Assembly (NCBI GenBank): GCA_014871385.1
Contig: CM026426.1
Coordinates: forward strand, 38,781,799 to 38,845,798
Origin: Ceratodon purpureus
Taxonomy: Eukaryota > Streptophyta > Bryopsida > Pseudoditrichales > Ditrichaceae
Reading direction: 5' to 3'
DNA length: 64,000 bases
How positions within the stretch are numbered: the stretch's first letter is position 1; each line of letters opens with the position of its first letter. Positions 10,755 through 22,240 of this stretch are shown piece by piece. The notes beneath the pieces were generated by a model. The model searched no databases. It was not told the origin of the DNA and saw only the letters and a list, made by a program, of their open reading frames with translations. The translations under genes and the position numbers were made by a program.

Positions 10755-13700
10755 GTGGATGACTACAGTACCTTTAATAAAGAAGGGCAGCAAACCTTTG
10801 CAAAGCCTTTGGAGCAAAACGTAACTCAGCAAACCTTTGAAAAGCCGACATGGTGGCTAAATCAAGCTACTGGCAGTGCTAACTCAGGAGCACAGCCAAT
10901 GCAGTGGCCAAGTCGAGTTACTGGGAGAGCCAACTTTCAAGCGGAGCTAATCCAATGGCCAAGTTGGAATATTGGCCGAGCCGACTTGAGAGCAGAGCAG
11001 CGATTGTTGCAAAGCCGACCAATATCACTGGGTTGCCTGCCAAAAACTCTAGAGACGCTACCAGCAGCATTTCAAAACCTGAGGGAGGAGTTGGAGGAGA
11101 CAAAGGGGCAATCAGTTTAGAAACAGGTTCCCAGTAACTAATCTGAAGGCGCCTCTGACAAGAGTGTTCACTTTGTAGATGATTTCAGACTTCTAGCTGA
11201 GTGGACATTGAACGAGGAGGAGTGGCTCGCAGTGAAGGCATTCAGGGCCCACCTATTGGCTAAGCGAGAGCAGGCAAGACAGCAGCATACGACTCAAGCC
11301 CAAGGTAGGCGAGACGAAGGTAAATATCTCCTGCAGCTGGAAGCCTTGAAGCAGACTGCACCGTCCGGAGTAGCATTGTCACATCAGTGGCATACAAAGC
11401 CGCAGTGGCCGGTGAAGCAGCACCCGACACAATAAAGAGCCGAGCTCAACCGGCATGTTCAGAAGGCAGCACAGCAATAGGCAGTTCAGCAGTCGGCAGC
11501 GCAGCAATTGGCAGCTCAACAGTTGGCTGCACTGCAGCAAGAACAGGAGCAGCAAACTCGAGAGCAATACGAGTAGACACAAATCAAGGATTGGTGGAAG
11601 GAGCAACGAAGGAGGCAAGAGCATGAGCGCACAAGAGGGATACCAGCAAGGCTGCTTGATTTATCTACCATCGGCAGGAGCATTTCAAGACCACTACTTG
11701 CAGAGCTGACCTTGACGACACACAGGTTTTCTAAATATTTAGGCAACCTGACATGTGATGGGTACGACGCTCGACAGCCGACTCAGTCAGTATGGTATCC
11801 TAGGCAATCTCCACAACTGACTGTTAGAGACTCAATACCTGGTCCAACTCAGGTGGCCTGGCTAGTGGATGCTCGATCTACTCCAGCACCTCTGGACTAT
11901 AGTGTTGCTGAATTTTTGCGAGCCGACCGGACAGTGCCGGCTGCCGCTAAGGTACAGACGACTTATCCGGCCACTTTGGCAGGATATCCCCTTGATGTAC
12001 CAGTAGTGCACACAACCGACTTTAAGTTTGGTCCTCCACAGCCACCAGCCAGTGCACAGCGGAAGCAATTACCGTATTGGGCATACAAGGAGGGAACTAA
12101 CCCTGATGCTCACCTGAGACATTTTGACAAGAGTGCTTGGTTTAATGGGGAGACCGATGAGATTGTAATCATCCTTTTGTTTGGAACAACCCTTGTTGAT
12201 AAGGCCTAGAGCTGGTTTGATGATTGGTTGGATCATCACCCTAATTGTACTTGGGAGGAGGCGAAGGAGGCGTTCAAGATGCGGTTCAGGGAGCAAGACT
12301 CTGATGAACAAGTGTACATGAGTCTAAAGACCTTCAAACAAGGTGAGGGGGAGAAGGTTCAAGACTATTATGAGAGGTTTACAAAATTGATCAAGTGCTT
12401 GCAAACAGATGTTGGAGAAGGCTTCAAGCTGACCAACTTCAGGGCAGGACTGCTGGAATACCTGAAGGTCACTACAAGCGCCCATACAACCAACACTCTA
12501 ATTGAATTGTAGGAGGTAGCTCGGCGGTGTGAAACCAAGTGCATCAATGCCTCAGGAAAGGAATTGTACTTTCGAGACCGGTATACAGAGCCGACTAGTG
12601 GACAGCCGACTACCTTACCAGCTCAGGCGGAGGGAGCATCATCAGATAGTAGGAGGTATTGCATGGTCTGCAAGAGATACGACCATGCTGATGCTTACTG
12701 TTTTTTCAATCCAGCCAACCCGAACGATAGACTTCCACGACCTGAAGGTACATTGACTTTGGGGGTCGATGAAGTAGCTGCTCAGCAACTCAGTAGCAAC
12801 TCTAGCCGACCTGATAACTGCCGAAATGTTGATAGCCGACGTGGAGGATACCACCATGATGGCTCTCGCCAAAACGATACTTGCTTTATATGCAATGAGA
12901 CCGACTATCAAATGCGCAGCTGTCCTTACAAGTTGAGGTTTGAGCAATTTGTGGCCTCTAAAAACTTGGTAGTGATACTGTGGGTGTCAATAATTTAGAA
13001 CTGCAGGAGCTGGAAGACCTTGAGGTGGCAGTCTCTTTGACCATAGCAGCGGGAGTGAAGGTTGGCTGTCCCTTAGAAGACAAAGAGGCACATGACAACC
13101 TTTAGAGGGCCGCAATAGCCAACTTGAAAGCCAACGCACCTGCAGCACCGATACTGGATGGTGACTAGGGTGGTTTTTCTAACCCTGATTGTCTACAGGA
13201 TATCCCAAAGAAGGCGCCTGACATAAATATAGAGATTCTTCCCAGAACCCAACTAGAAGCTTTGGTGCAGGAGATGAGCGGCCAAATCTTGGAGACCTCC
13301 GTTACAGTATTGTTAGGACAACTGTTGGCAATGGCCCCTACTCTCACAGAGTACTTGAAGAGTCAAGTGTTCCGAGCAAGTGCGTGCGAGCTGACTTTGT
13401 CTGTAGACTCGGTTGAGCCGCCTGCACCAATCGACCATGCCGAGCCGACCGTGAAACAGGGTTCACTAGAGTTGATTCCAAGGCTCTCCAATGATCCAAA
13501 CATACAACCTACGATGGTTGTCGAAGCTCTGGATACTGATCTTAGTCTCTATGTGATTCCTCTATAGGTGTAGGTTTCGACCTTTAAGAACGTACTTCTG
13601 GAAGAGGGCTCTACAGTTAGCTTGACTGTAGAAGAGGAGAAGGTGACGGTACCAGCGTTACAGGAGGCCATTGGATTCAAGCAGCTGCTGGTGTTTGTCA

Positions 13701-13780
13701 ACACTGCATTGACGGAGACAATCTTGGCAGCAGAGCAGACATCAGTACGGCAAGAGGTTTTCACTGCCCAACTGTTTTAA
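10755..13780 (+). pseudogene. gag region of the gag-only element
   Basis: The order of parts is: a 17-residue repeat array, a Q/A-rich coiled coil (near 11450-11600), a linker with many PxP motifs, a Retrotrans_gag-type capsid region around 12080-12510, and a cysteine-rich nucleocapsid-like zone around 12650-12930. The capsid region shows the usual pattern of DAHLRHFDK followed by W-x-x-AKEAFKMRF, then a Y-x-x-FTKL segment. A C-terminal acidic and hydrophobic stretch follows to about 13780. The product would package element RNA. It is broken in several places. Confidence 0.6.
10895..11047 (+). repeat. 51-bp minisatellite encoding a 17-residue repeat
   Basis: Three degenerate units start at about 10895, 10946 and 10997. 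The protein units carry PMQWPS, LIQWPS and RLLQSR at matching places and start ANSGA, ANFQA and ADLRA. An exact multiple of three keeps the frame, so the repeat was expanded as coding sequence. Confidence 0.7.
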
Positions 13781-14179
13781 ACTGAAGTCCTATTTCGAGG
13801 AGGCCGCTCCTTAGGTGGCTCCTGCGAGCCAACGCCTTTATAGAGCCGACCGCCACAGCCTTCTTCAAAGGGCTCTCAGGATGATTATTAAGGCGCCACT
13901 TCAGCTTTTACACAGCTGACTTCTATGGAGCCGACTGTTTCAAACTTAAGCTCCACCAATGGGCCCAGGGAAGAGCGACACCACCAACAGACGACTTCAC
14001 GGCACGAGTTAGCATCACTGCTAGTTAGGTAGGGCTTCCATGTGTTTGATACCAAGGATTAGTTTTCTTCTCCACCATTTCCTAATTTAGTCACTTTTCC
14101 TCACTCCATGCCGCTTCGCCTTCTTTCCATTTACCACCCTCTCTCTTAGTGTCCACGCGTTCTGAGGGCAGAACTACTC

Positions 14180-14190
14180 AAAAAAGGGGA
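14180..14190 (+). other. Polypurine tract
   Basis: AAAAAAGGGGA directly precedes TGATGTTAACCG, the classical position of a plus-strand primer in front of a 3' LTR. Confidence 0.65.
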
Positions 14191-14640
14191 TGATGTTAAC
14201 CGAAGATCCAACCGGTCTCTCCCTTTAACCCCATCCAGTCCCCTCTCAATTTCATCCAGGAAGTTCCCCGACAGTCATCCAGTTCTTGCAAATGAACTCT
14301 GTCAGTCGGCTAGATGAACTCTATCGGAGCCGACTGGATGAACTCTGTTGAAGCCGACTAGATGATTCTGTTCGTTTTCAGGGGGTTTAAGAGGCAGGTT
14401 TAGGGTTTTGGGAGATTATTCTACACTAGAGCAGGTAGAGTCAGAGAGGTCTAAGAGCTGTTAGGAGCTGCTGTACCATGTTTCGGGGCTATTTTGACCC
14501 ATTTTATGCAATTTTGACCTCTTTTTGCACTTGAATTGTACATTTCCAGCATTCTATGAGGGTTTGGAGCGCTTAGTTTAGTTGGGTTTTGTTGGGTTTT
14601 GATGGGGTTGTGAAGGCTAGGATTTAGTGGTTAAATCCTC
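14191..14640 (+). mobile_element. 3' LTR (left part) of the gag-only element
   Basis: The LTR starts at TGATGTTAACCG or three bases later. A 24-bp unit with GATGAACTCT and GCCGACT is repeated about three to four times near 14290-14370, as often seen in U3 enhancers. The right end is not certain; no second LTR was found for comparison. Confidence 0.45.
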
Positions 14641-14751
14641 CCTTTACCACTCGCTGGAGTTGCAACAAAAAACACTCCTTCTATGACTCTGCCATCAACA
14701 CTTGTGAAGGATGTTCGAGCTCCAGAAGTATGTGTAACACCTCAGCCTTAG

Positions 14752-15183
14752 GAATACCAGTCTAACACCGGAATTGACCTCGGAGGCTGCGATGATGTTC
14801 TTACCATCGAAGTGGTTGAAGTGGAAAACACCAACTATTGTGCTGAAGTTCCCCACTCAGACCAGGGAAATCCGAAACCCAAGGATCCATGGGGATTGGA
14901 TGTCCATGGCTCTCCAAGCAATGACTACTCTTTGGAAGGGTACGTTGCAGGTGATTTTGATGAGTTTTTTGGCGGCCAGATCGACTACACGTATTACCTC
15001 CCTTCATCATCGGCGCTCGCCTACTCACCATCCATTTACCTAGACCACGACGATTTTCAAATTGATGATGGAGTCTCGGACTCCATCGACGGTTGGGGCG
15101 ATGATGAGGATCACTGTATTTACATAGGAGATAGTAATACCTCTGATTGTGAAGATTATCACAAATATTGTTCTCATTTCTAA
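14752..15183 (+). CDS. Hypothetical acidic ORF
   Basis: The frame is open from about 14752 and has an ATG at 14812 that would give 123 residues. It is very acidic and aromatic, with many D, E and Y residues (DDEDHCIYIGD near the end) and a short cysteine-containing tail ending YCSHF. No domain was recognised. It directly follows the gag-only element and may be the 3' end of a gene cut by it, or part of that element. Confidence 0.3.
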   Translation, partial: EYQSNTGIDLGGCDDVLTIEVVEVENTNYCAEVPHSDQGNPKPKDPWGLDVHGSPSNDYSLEGYVAGDFDEFFGGQIDYTYYLPSSSALAYSPSIYLDHDDFQIDDGVSDSIDGWGDDEDHCIYIGDSNTSDCEDYHKYCSHF

Positions 15184-17897
15184 ATTTTACCTTCACTTTT
15201 GGTACTTAGCTTCTTCATATGTACATCTAGTTTTATGTGTACTTTATACTAGATTGAATTCCAATTACTATATACTATGTTATGTATAGCGGATGAGTAT
15301 CCACTTAGTCTTTGTACATTTTTCATTCTATCTATAAAGGTCATTATTTACCGAATATATATACCAATATATGTTTCTTTAAACCATAAGCATTGTCTTT
15401 TATATTAGATGAAACCTGTATAATAGAATCCCCAAAGTCAGTGTACACGGTGATTTTTCCTTTAGATTTCCTATAGATTCCATTTAGATTCTACAATAAA
15501 AGGCGCTTCTTTTTATCATTTTCAAAAATTTTCAAAATTTTCAAAATTTTTCAAAAACTGCCTGATGAATAGTCCTATGCTCGCTGCTCGCTGTTCCCTA
15601 CTCACAAGATTGCATTCTTGCCCCCTTTGTCCACCGCCACCCACCCTATAGAGTCGGGGTTTTTTGAAGTGATTGTGCAAAACTTGCCAAATTGCAAGCT
15701 TTGCTCTTCTAGCCTCTCTGCCATCAATGAAGTTTCTTTTAGTTGTGCGTCATCTGTGAACAACTTCTCCAATCTAGAAGGCAAAGTTGACTTCTTATAC
15801 ACCATTTTGGCATGAACTTTATTGAACGATGGCTTACTAGGAACATCATTCTTCATTTCTTATAGTTTATTATCTTTGAATATTACCACATTAATGCCAT
15901 GTGCACTCATAGAGGATAAAACTCTATGCATGTCTTTATATGCCTACTCTTGCAATTTCTTATCTCTTATGGTCAAGATGAACTGAAAATAGAAATGGAC
16001 AGTATTTTCAACAATATGGTTAAAAGCATGCAACATGCAAATGTGCATCTTTATAAGGGGAAGAGGCAAGATTGGTTTCCACCAAACCAAAGCTGCACCT
16101 CCACTAAAAGGCTTTGATTGAACATTAGATGAAAATAGACCTTATCAAGTGCTTCCTCCAAGTTTGCACTACCATAGATTGGGAACTTTGTGACTCTCAA
16201 AATGACTGCAATCATGACAGCACAGAGTCATAAAATCGGGTTTTTAAGTGCGAGTCATATTTTTTGCTAGCGTGGATTGTGACCCAAAGGGTGACAGGGT
16301 GGACTCGTTACCAACGGGTTCCTTTGGACACTCACTCATATGAATAAATACGCTTCAAAACATATACTTGGGCTCCAAAGGCGTGCCACGTCAGCGTTTG
16401 GAAATACAACTTGACCGGTCTTGTTGACGATTACTATCATTGACCTGCCCGGACAGCCAAGTCAAAAATCCGATGTGGCTCATGAATTCGTAGGGTCAAA
16501 TTTTCCGTTGACGTGAAATGTGACTCTGCATGGTCATGTTTCTGTTGACGAGGCACTTCTACGTGGAATTTGAGTGCAGTCATTTATTTGATTGATGTAG
16601 AATGTGATTGTGTAGATTCATATTTAGTGTCATAATGCGGTTGACGTGGAAATTTGATGGTGGTTTTTTTTTTTGGTAGCGATTAATGGTAGATTATGAT
16701 TCAGCCCCGTCATATTTTAGCTAACAATGTGACTGCTGGAAGTGATGTGCGGCCAGACCTCTAGTGATGCTCTAGATTAGTTAAAAAGGTAGATGACATC
16801 TAGTCCTAGAATTGGATGATGTAACCTTCATACATGACTAGTGGTAGTGACAATGTTTGTGCCATGTCTGGCCTATGGCAGTATGACTGCGTAGAGTGAT
16901 GATTTTGCTAACTAAAAAGCACATTCTACATTGGTCCGAGAATCATTCAAAAAATTTATAAAAAAAATAAATAAATAAATAAAAAAAGAAAAAAAAAAAG
17001 ACATGCGTAGTATTCAATGGAAGATACATACAAGGTTTAGAGAAATGCAACAATATTCAGTTGTATTTGGTACCAAACAAGTCTGTACAAAACCAACCAT
17101 GAGGCTTGTGTTTTAGATAGACTTGCTAACTACCTAAACAATTCTTATTTATCACCAAACTATACACCCAACATCCATTAGCTTGTTCTTCCAACTTCTT
17201 TCTTGTTGGAGGTTCCTCCTGGTTCTCTTCAACGTCCTATATGCACAACCGCCTGTTACACTGGGTCACTTAACTAGTGGAACTCTTTCTCAAAATCATC
17301 AAACTATGAGAAAATGATGAAATTATATAGTGCTGAAAAATAATGAAAGTAGAAGTGCTAAAACCAATGTGATGATTGTTATTAAACACTCATGAAGTCA
17401 ACTAGTCTAGACTACATCAAAAGCAAATTTGATTCAAGATGGGAAGAAAATGATACATGAAGAAGTATTGGATGGAAAGTTGCATAGCTGCCTCAAACAT
17501 TCAAAAGTACTCAACCGTATGCAAGAGATCACTAGCTGGAAAGAATATCAATTAATACAATAGTCAGTGCCAAAGCAAAAAAAACACATAAAACCATTCC
17601 TCCTCTACACCTCTCATCTTCCAAACATTTTTCAAAACTCCAACCTCCAAGTACTCCTCTACACCTCCTACCTCCAACAAGGATGTCAGAGTGAAAGAGA
17701 AAGCCCAAAAAATGAGAGGCTGGCGGCTAGCCGCCCTTAATACCTCCAATCTCAACCCTAATTGTAAACAAAAATGACGTCAAGGTCCACCCTGGCCACG
17801 TATCAATTGTTGACTAAGTCTTTGAGGGATTTATGACTTCGTCAAGTCATGTGCATGACAATCTGGAGTCACATAATACCTTCTTGTAATAACTTCG
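15184..17897. other. Spacer with a small minus-strand frame and TGACG-rich zone
   Basis: A minus-strand frame at 15856-15602 (84 residues, SLMAERLEEQSLQFGKF) looks like part of a decayed gene; no family was recognised. From 16380 to 16650 the words TTGACG, ACGTGG and TGTGACT are repeated, similar in style to CACTA subterminal zones, but no terminus was found. Nothing is supported between 16900 and 17890 apart from an A-rich microsatellite near 16950-17000. Confidence 0.4.
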
Positions 17898-17948
17898 TTC
17901 AGCGTGGTAGTACTCGCCAATAAACTGTGGCAAGTTGGCATTCAGCTC

Positions 17949-18548
17949 CTACCGAAGCAATTTCACGTCGTAGGGGCTGGGTAGTATGCTCGCTTTCATA
18001 CCCTTGTTCAAAGCACGAAAAAGATCCCTCACGGCTTTGTAATTAGCACCGTAGCCCCCATGGGACACCCCTGCTTGGTTGCAGGAAGCAAGAATTTTTC
18101 CCGCTCCTACACTTTTTCCAATTGATTTGAGGACGTTGCTGGCAATTTTTGTTTTAACATGCTCCATTGATGGTTGAGTTGCGAGGGTTAGACCTTCATG
18201 CCTAGATAGTATCTTTGCTAACGCTACAGCAGTTTTTGTTTGGGAGGCTTTATCCCCATGAAGTCGTTGGCGCTCATGCTTGACCCGGTTGTTCTCGTTG
18301 ACAGCATCCACAAGATGTGGTTGCAACACTCTTCTCATGAGCTTCACTCTGCGTTTTGCACCCGCGGTACAAGGATTCAACTCAAGAATCCATCTAAGAT
18401 AGCAAGCCCTATGTCGCAATCCCATGGGCATGTCTTTGTCAAAGTTGGCCCTCTCTAATAGACGCTCACTCTCTTCCTGCCAGCGACGCACCTCAGACTC
18501 CAAGCGCTGCACCATCATGTTATAATTTCTCTCTTTGCTGCTCATCAC
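17949..18548 (-). CDS. Element X conserved helical domain, left copy
   Basis: The frame encodes 199 residues identical to those at 28238-28837. It begins with an amphipathic helix (VQRLESEVRRWQEESERLL, coiled-coil-like), then a basic region with RHRACYLRWILELNPC and RRVKLMRRVLQP, and a glycine-rich end (AGVSHGGYGANYKAVRD). Basic helices and the repeated-element setting suggest a DNA-binding part of a transposase, but no catalytic motif is evident. The ATG lies close behind another open block (LRDELETTRGKL), so it is probably an internal part of a longer protein. Confidence 0.5.
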   Translation of the reverse strand: MMSSKERNYNMMVQRLESEVRRWQEESERLLERANFDKDMPMGLRHRACYLRWILELNPCTAGAKRRVKLMRRVLQPHLVDAVNENNRVKHERQRLHGDKASQTKTAVALAKILSRHEGLTLATQPSMEHVKTKIASNVLKSIGKSVGAGKILASCNQAGVSHGGYGANYKAVRDLFRALNKGMKASILPSPYDVKLLR

Positions 18549-19315
18549 GTCAACTTGCCACGGGTAGTCTCCAATTCATCCCGCAACTGCATGCATGTAT
18601 CCTCAATGTCCTTGTAATGGTCAAGCCTCACTCTGCTGCCAACAACCTTATTTCTCACCTTCCACCGTTTTTTTTTCAAGTTGTCTGCATTGCATTTCCA
18701 ACTCACACAGTGTAGGAGGTCCTTCAGGATCCACCTTCAATTTGCATGTATATCTGTACAGACCTTGCTTTCCATGGCATATGAATTCTAGGTAGTCCCT
18801 AAGAGTTCTGAATAGAGGTGGCTTTTTTGTTCTTGGATGAACCGGGTAAATGTTGCCATTGGTCTACAAGCCAATGTTTGTATCCCGGCTGCCCTCCGCG
18901 CTGGAAAAGTTGATGGACAGGGTTGCTCACATCGCAACAAACCTCGCCTAATAAGCGGTGCATAGCGTGCGTCAAGCAAAACCAAAAGAATGTAGCTTGA
19001 ACGCTCCGCCACTCTTGCTGCCATCAAGAGTCCAGTAATTTGAAGTAGTGCTTGAAGTTCTCAATAGCTTTGAACGGACTGCAAGTATGTAGAAAACATT
19101 CTTCTGATTGCCAAGTACCCAGAACTGCAGAGTTGTCAACAACCAAACCCTATACCATAGCCACTCAAGGAAATTGGAAAATGAAATGAAGAATATCATC
19201 TACCCTAGTACTGTGGAACACGACCTAAACTTATGATAGAGAATACGTCATTCGCAGTATATTTTGAGTCCACCCTAGTAGGAGTTACAAGAACACCCTT
19301 GCATCTACTTCTTGC

Positions 19316-19828
19316 TCAAATTTGTAATTGCTCCCAGCGGACATCTGTAAAGAAAGTGCTCAAAATTTCAGTTGTCACTCTCAACCTCGTGCGCCCTTGT
19401 GTTTGCCCAATTACCCTTGAATTCCACCTTACAATGGTGTCTTCCATTTTGCAACACTCAAATTCTAAGCACCTACATTTGTGACTGCTTCTTGTAGGTG
19501 GAGAGCTACGTCGCAGTAGCCAAGCTCCTGCATTCCTACCGTTGTACCAACAAACTTTGAAACGCCGGCTCTCGAAACCGTTGGCATCAAGAACCGAGAT
19601 TCGATAATGGAGTGATTCTTCTCCATTACTGCTCTCCTTCAAATTATGTTGCAGAGTAGTAAATTTTGGAATTCGGTTGTCTGCCAAACACACCACCCAC
19701 ATCTGCGCCAGCGAGCACTCCTCTACGCCATGCAACTCCCTTCCCACACCATTAAGGGAGGCTCTTAACTCTGCTGGCAGAATTCTAGCATCTACTGCCA
19801 CCAGCAAATGGGCCTTTGGGCAGCCCAT
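19316..19828 (-). CDS. Element X N-terminal block, left copy
   Basis: A 170-residue frame reads from near the element start. It contains YRISVLDANGFESRRFKV and a cysteine cluster (HKCRCLEFECC) that could be a metal-binding site. The right copy has the same block at about 26985-27470 but differs in a 57-bp patch at 27234-27290 that shifts its frame. Function unknown. Confidence 0.45.
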   Translation of the reverse strand: MGCPKAHLLVAVDARILPAELRASLNGVGRELHGVEECSLAQMWVVCLADNRIPKFTTLQHNLKESSNGEESLHYRISVLDANGFESRRFKVCWYNGRNAGAWLLRRSSPPTRSSHKCRCLEFECCKMEDTIVRWNSRVIGQTQGRTRLRVTTEILSTFFTDVRWEQLQI

Positions 19829-19885
19829 TTACCTAACCCTTGTTGTCTTAGAGGTGCCTTTTGTGACCCCAAATTTCCCCATATG

Positions 19886-20849
19886 ATCCTTTTATGCCAT
19901 GTTTGCAAAATTTCTTCTTATTCAAATTTATCTTAGTTTCTCTTTCCATGTCTTCTATAGTTTTTTTTCTTTGCAAATTTCATATATTTTTTCATTTCCA
20001 TCAGCTGAATCCTTCTAAATATTATCTTCTTCATTTTTCAATTTTGAATTGTACTTAACTTAGATTTCTTCACTTTAGTCAAAGTTATTTATTTTTATTT
20101 CTTACTGGTCCCCCCTTCTTTTGTTCTCTTGTTTTTATTTTCTTCAACTTTCTTTTTAGTATCGATCATTTGTTATATTATTTGGTCTTTCTTAGAATTT
20201 TATCTTCATTACTAGAATGCTTGGTTTTTAACGTTTTTAGAAAAGATAATCTTCCGTTTTATCTAAATGGCCGATCTTTATTGTCGTGAGTTTTCCTTTT
20301 TTTTTTAGACTTTGTCATTCTTTTTTTTTTTCATTCTCTAGTCCAAGTTATTTTTTTCTTTCTTATTTTTACTTTAGAGAATTAGAAGCCTATCAGGTTC
20401 CTCCTTCCTTGCCACCCCTTCTAAGCATTCACTACACATTAAAGACTAGATAAAACCAAAGACATATACGAATGTAGTGGCTACAGAAAAATATGCGTGC
20501 ACCTATCTCTCCATCCCACTCAGGCCCTACACAATATGATTATATAGTCTTAAAAGATTATCTATTGCTTTCTCTAGAAGTGTGTTATAATGCATGTCTT
20601 AATGTCTATAATAATGTCTGTCTTAAGACTTCAATCAATCAAAAATGACTTATCTTAAAACAGAGAGTGCTGAAGCTACTGAGGCAGGATGATCATGATA
20701 GAGCTTATAAAAAGAGCCTCTAGTTGTTCACTCTCTACTTGACCTCAATAACACCTTCCTCTACCTAGGGCGCTTCGTTTTCTTGGTGTTGAACGGCGTA
20801 GAGCCGGTGGCGCCATCACGCCTAAACCGTTGTAGCAACAAATCGAAGA
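19886..20849. other. T-rich spacer
   Basis: Very T-rich on the plus strand to about 20350. CTTATAAAAAGAGCC near 20705-20720 is a plausible TATA box followed by a C/T-rich leader, and could mark an eroded promoter or LTR. No frame is supported. Confidence 0.4.
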
Positions 20850-21083
20850 AACCATGGATCAAGGCAACAGATCGAGGGAGTTTACTATTCGTAGAGCAAT
20901 AAATTCCACCTCTACGCCAACGAGGCAAAATCCAGCCACGCAGCTCATTAATGTCTCCAAAAGGCTGCTATGGGCACCGTTTCCTCCTCTTGCTAACAGC
21001 GGCAGAGGGGTTTTTGGGCAGGAAGCTCACCTAATCTTGGTTGTCTTACAAGGCCCTTTGCAGACCCTGGATTTCCCCTAATG
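20850..21083 (-). mobile_element. Element X terminus fragment
   Basis: On the minus strand it starts at 21083 with CATTAGGGGAAATCCAGGG, then GCAAAGGGCCTTGTAAGACA, matching the start of the other two copies in order and spacing. Similarity fades by about 20850. It is a solo 5' end or a very short derivative. Confidence 0.55.
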
Positions 21084-21099
21084 AATGAAATGAATTATA

Positions 21100-22240
21100 G
21101 AGTCTATTCCAAAGAAATACAAACAAAAAGGCCAAAGAGATGTTAAGAACACCTCTGCCATCACAAACGCAGCCACTACCACTCGAGAAGTCAATATGAT
21201 GCGAGATGCTCCAAAAAAAGTGCCTTGGGATAGACCTCTTTTTTCATCAACTTCTTTGCAAAAACCAACTACTCAGCAAGACTTACATGAAGACAATATG
21301 GATCTATTGAGATGCTAATTGATTGCAACCTTCTATCGAGTCGCAATGTAGACTGCACAGTCATTGTCGGCGATTGTGTCAAAAGGTATGGCTCGATAGC
21401 CTCTCGTAATGTTTATTAGCAAATGTTGCAATCTAGGAATCCGTAATTTTATAAATTATGTTTGATCGGGACGCTGCTATTCTTGTAAAGTAATTTGATG
21501 TGCAGTCCAATGGACTCGGCTGAAGTGGAATCTATTGGCAACCTGTGAAACCTTAAGTTTGACAACTTTTCACAGGAGTACTCCTGGTTTTATCCACTCG
21601 GCATGAACAAGACAGTGAAGATAGACGTCTCAATAATAGACCTTGCACCAACAAGGTACATTGTCTAGAATTTAGAAGACGTAAGTGTGGTAACTGTCTT
21701 CATCATTCTACTCACTCAAGTGGACCCTTTAAAGCAAGTACTTTGCATCTGTCCCCAAAATCTAGTCAGGGCTCTGGAGTCTGACTTCATGGGACGAAAT
21801 AAACAACTGTAGATTATGGTAATCAATGGACAATACTCCGTAAAGGCTGCTCAAAGATTGCTTGAAGAAGAGGAACTGCCAGCTATCAGGAAAGCCAAGT
21901 TTCAAACATGGGAAGCAGAGATTGTATGATCTAAAGAGCCGTGGATTATACAAAGCATATTGGAATTATTACAATCAATATAATAGGATCATGTCATTAA
22001 AACCTACGTGGGTATCAAATCTTGTACAGTGCCGAAGAATTTGGGAGGAGATGGGACAACCTACCAAGTCAAGATTGAAGGAGAAGGGAAAACTAGGAAC
22101 AGACGACTGGATAGTATGTGGAATTTTCATTATTGCAGATTCAATGCTCTTTTTGACGTGCTCTATCTACAATGTCTTCGGGTGTGCTCATTCTACTTTG
22201 CATTATTGTATTTGATAGGAGCTTCTACAATTGGTTGATT
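21100..22240 (+). pseudogene. Degenerate gene with an NGQ-type motif
   Basis: One frame runs from about 21535 to 21925 with four in-frame stops, reading FYPLGMNKTVKIDVSIIDLA, then QNLVRALES, then MVINGQYSVKAAQRLLEEEE and AKFQTWEAEIV. The piece continues to about 22110 in another frame (KNLGGDGTTYQVKIEGEG). The order of a beta-type stretch, I-x-x-L-A-P, then an I-x-NGQ-x-S-x-x-A helix start resembles the ParB-like or DGQHR-type fold, where a DGQH motif sits before a helix. That link is only a pattern match and uncertain. The gene is dead here. Confidence 0.35.

Larger units (their letters stand above)
10441..14640 (+). mobile_element. Gag-only LTR retroelement fossil (Ty3-type gag, no pol seen)
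   Basis: The unit has a long gag region, then a polypurine tract (14180-14190) and the start of a 3' LTR. No protease, reverse transcriptase, RNase H or integrase motif lies between gag and the polypurine tract, and the space available (about 400 bp) is too short for pol. This is the layout of non-autonomous TR-GAG-like elements. CCGAC words recur through both gag and the LTR. The copy is broken, with many breaks, so it is probably old. The 5' LTR is missing or unrecognisable. Confidence 0.6.
17898..19885 (-). mobile_element. Element X, left copy (truncated)
   Basis: On the minus strand this copy starts at 19885 with CATATGGGGAAATTTGGGG, close to the CATTAGGGGAAATTTGAGG start of the plus-strand copy at 26899. 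From 19497 down to 17898 it is more than 99% identical to 27291-28888. Beyond 17898 the similarity stops at once, so the copy is cut off there. It encodes the N-terminal and middle part of a large unrecognised protein. It is not an LTR element as far as I can see: there is no LTR, no gag and no reverse transcriptase motif. Confidence 0.65.

Noticed and set aside
16380-16650. A further CACTA element suggested by TGACG-rich subterminal-like words
   Set aside because: No CACTA terminus, inverted repeat or target duplication could be found on either side.
20690-20850. LTR with TATA box and primer-binding site
   Set aside because: There is a TATA-like box, and a GGTGGCGCC word, but no LTR ends and no second copy to compare.
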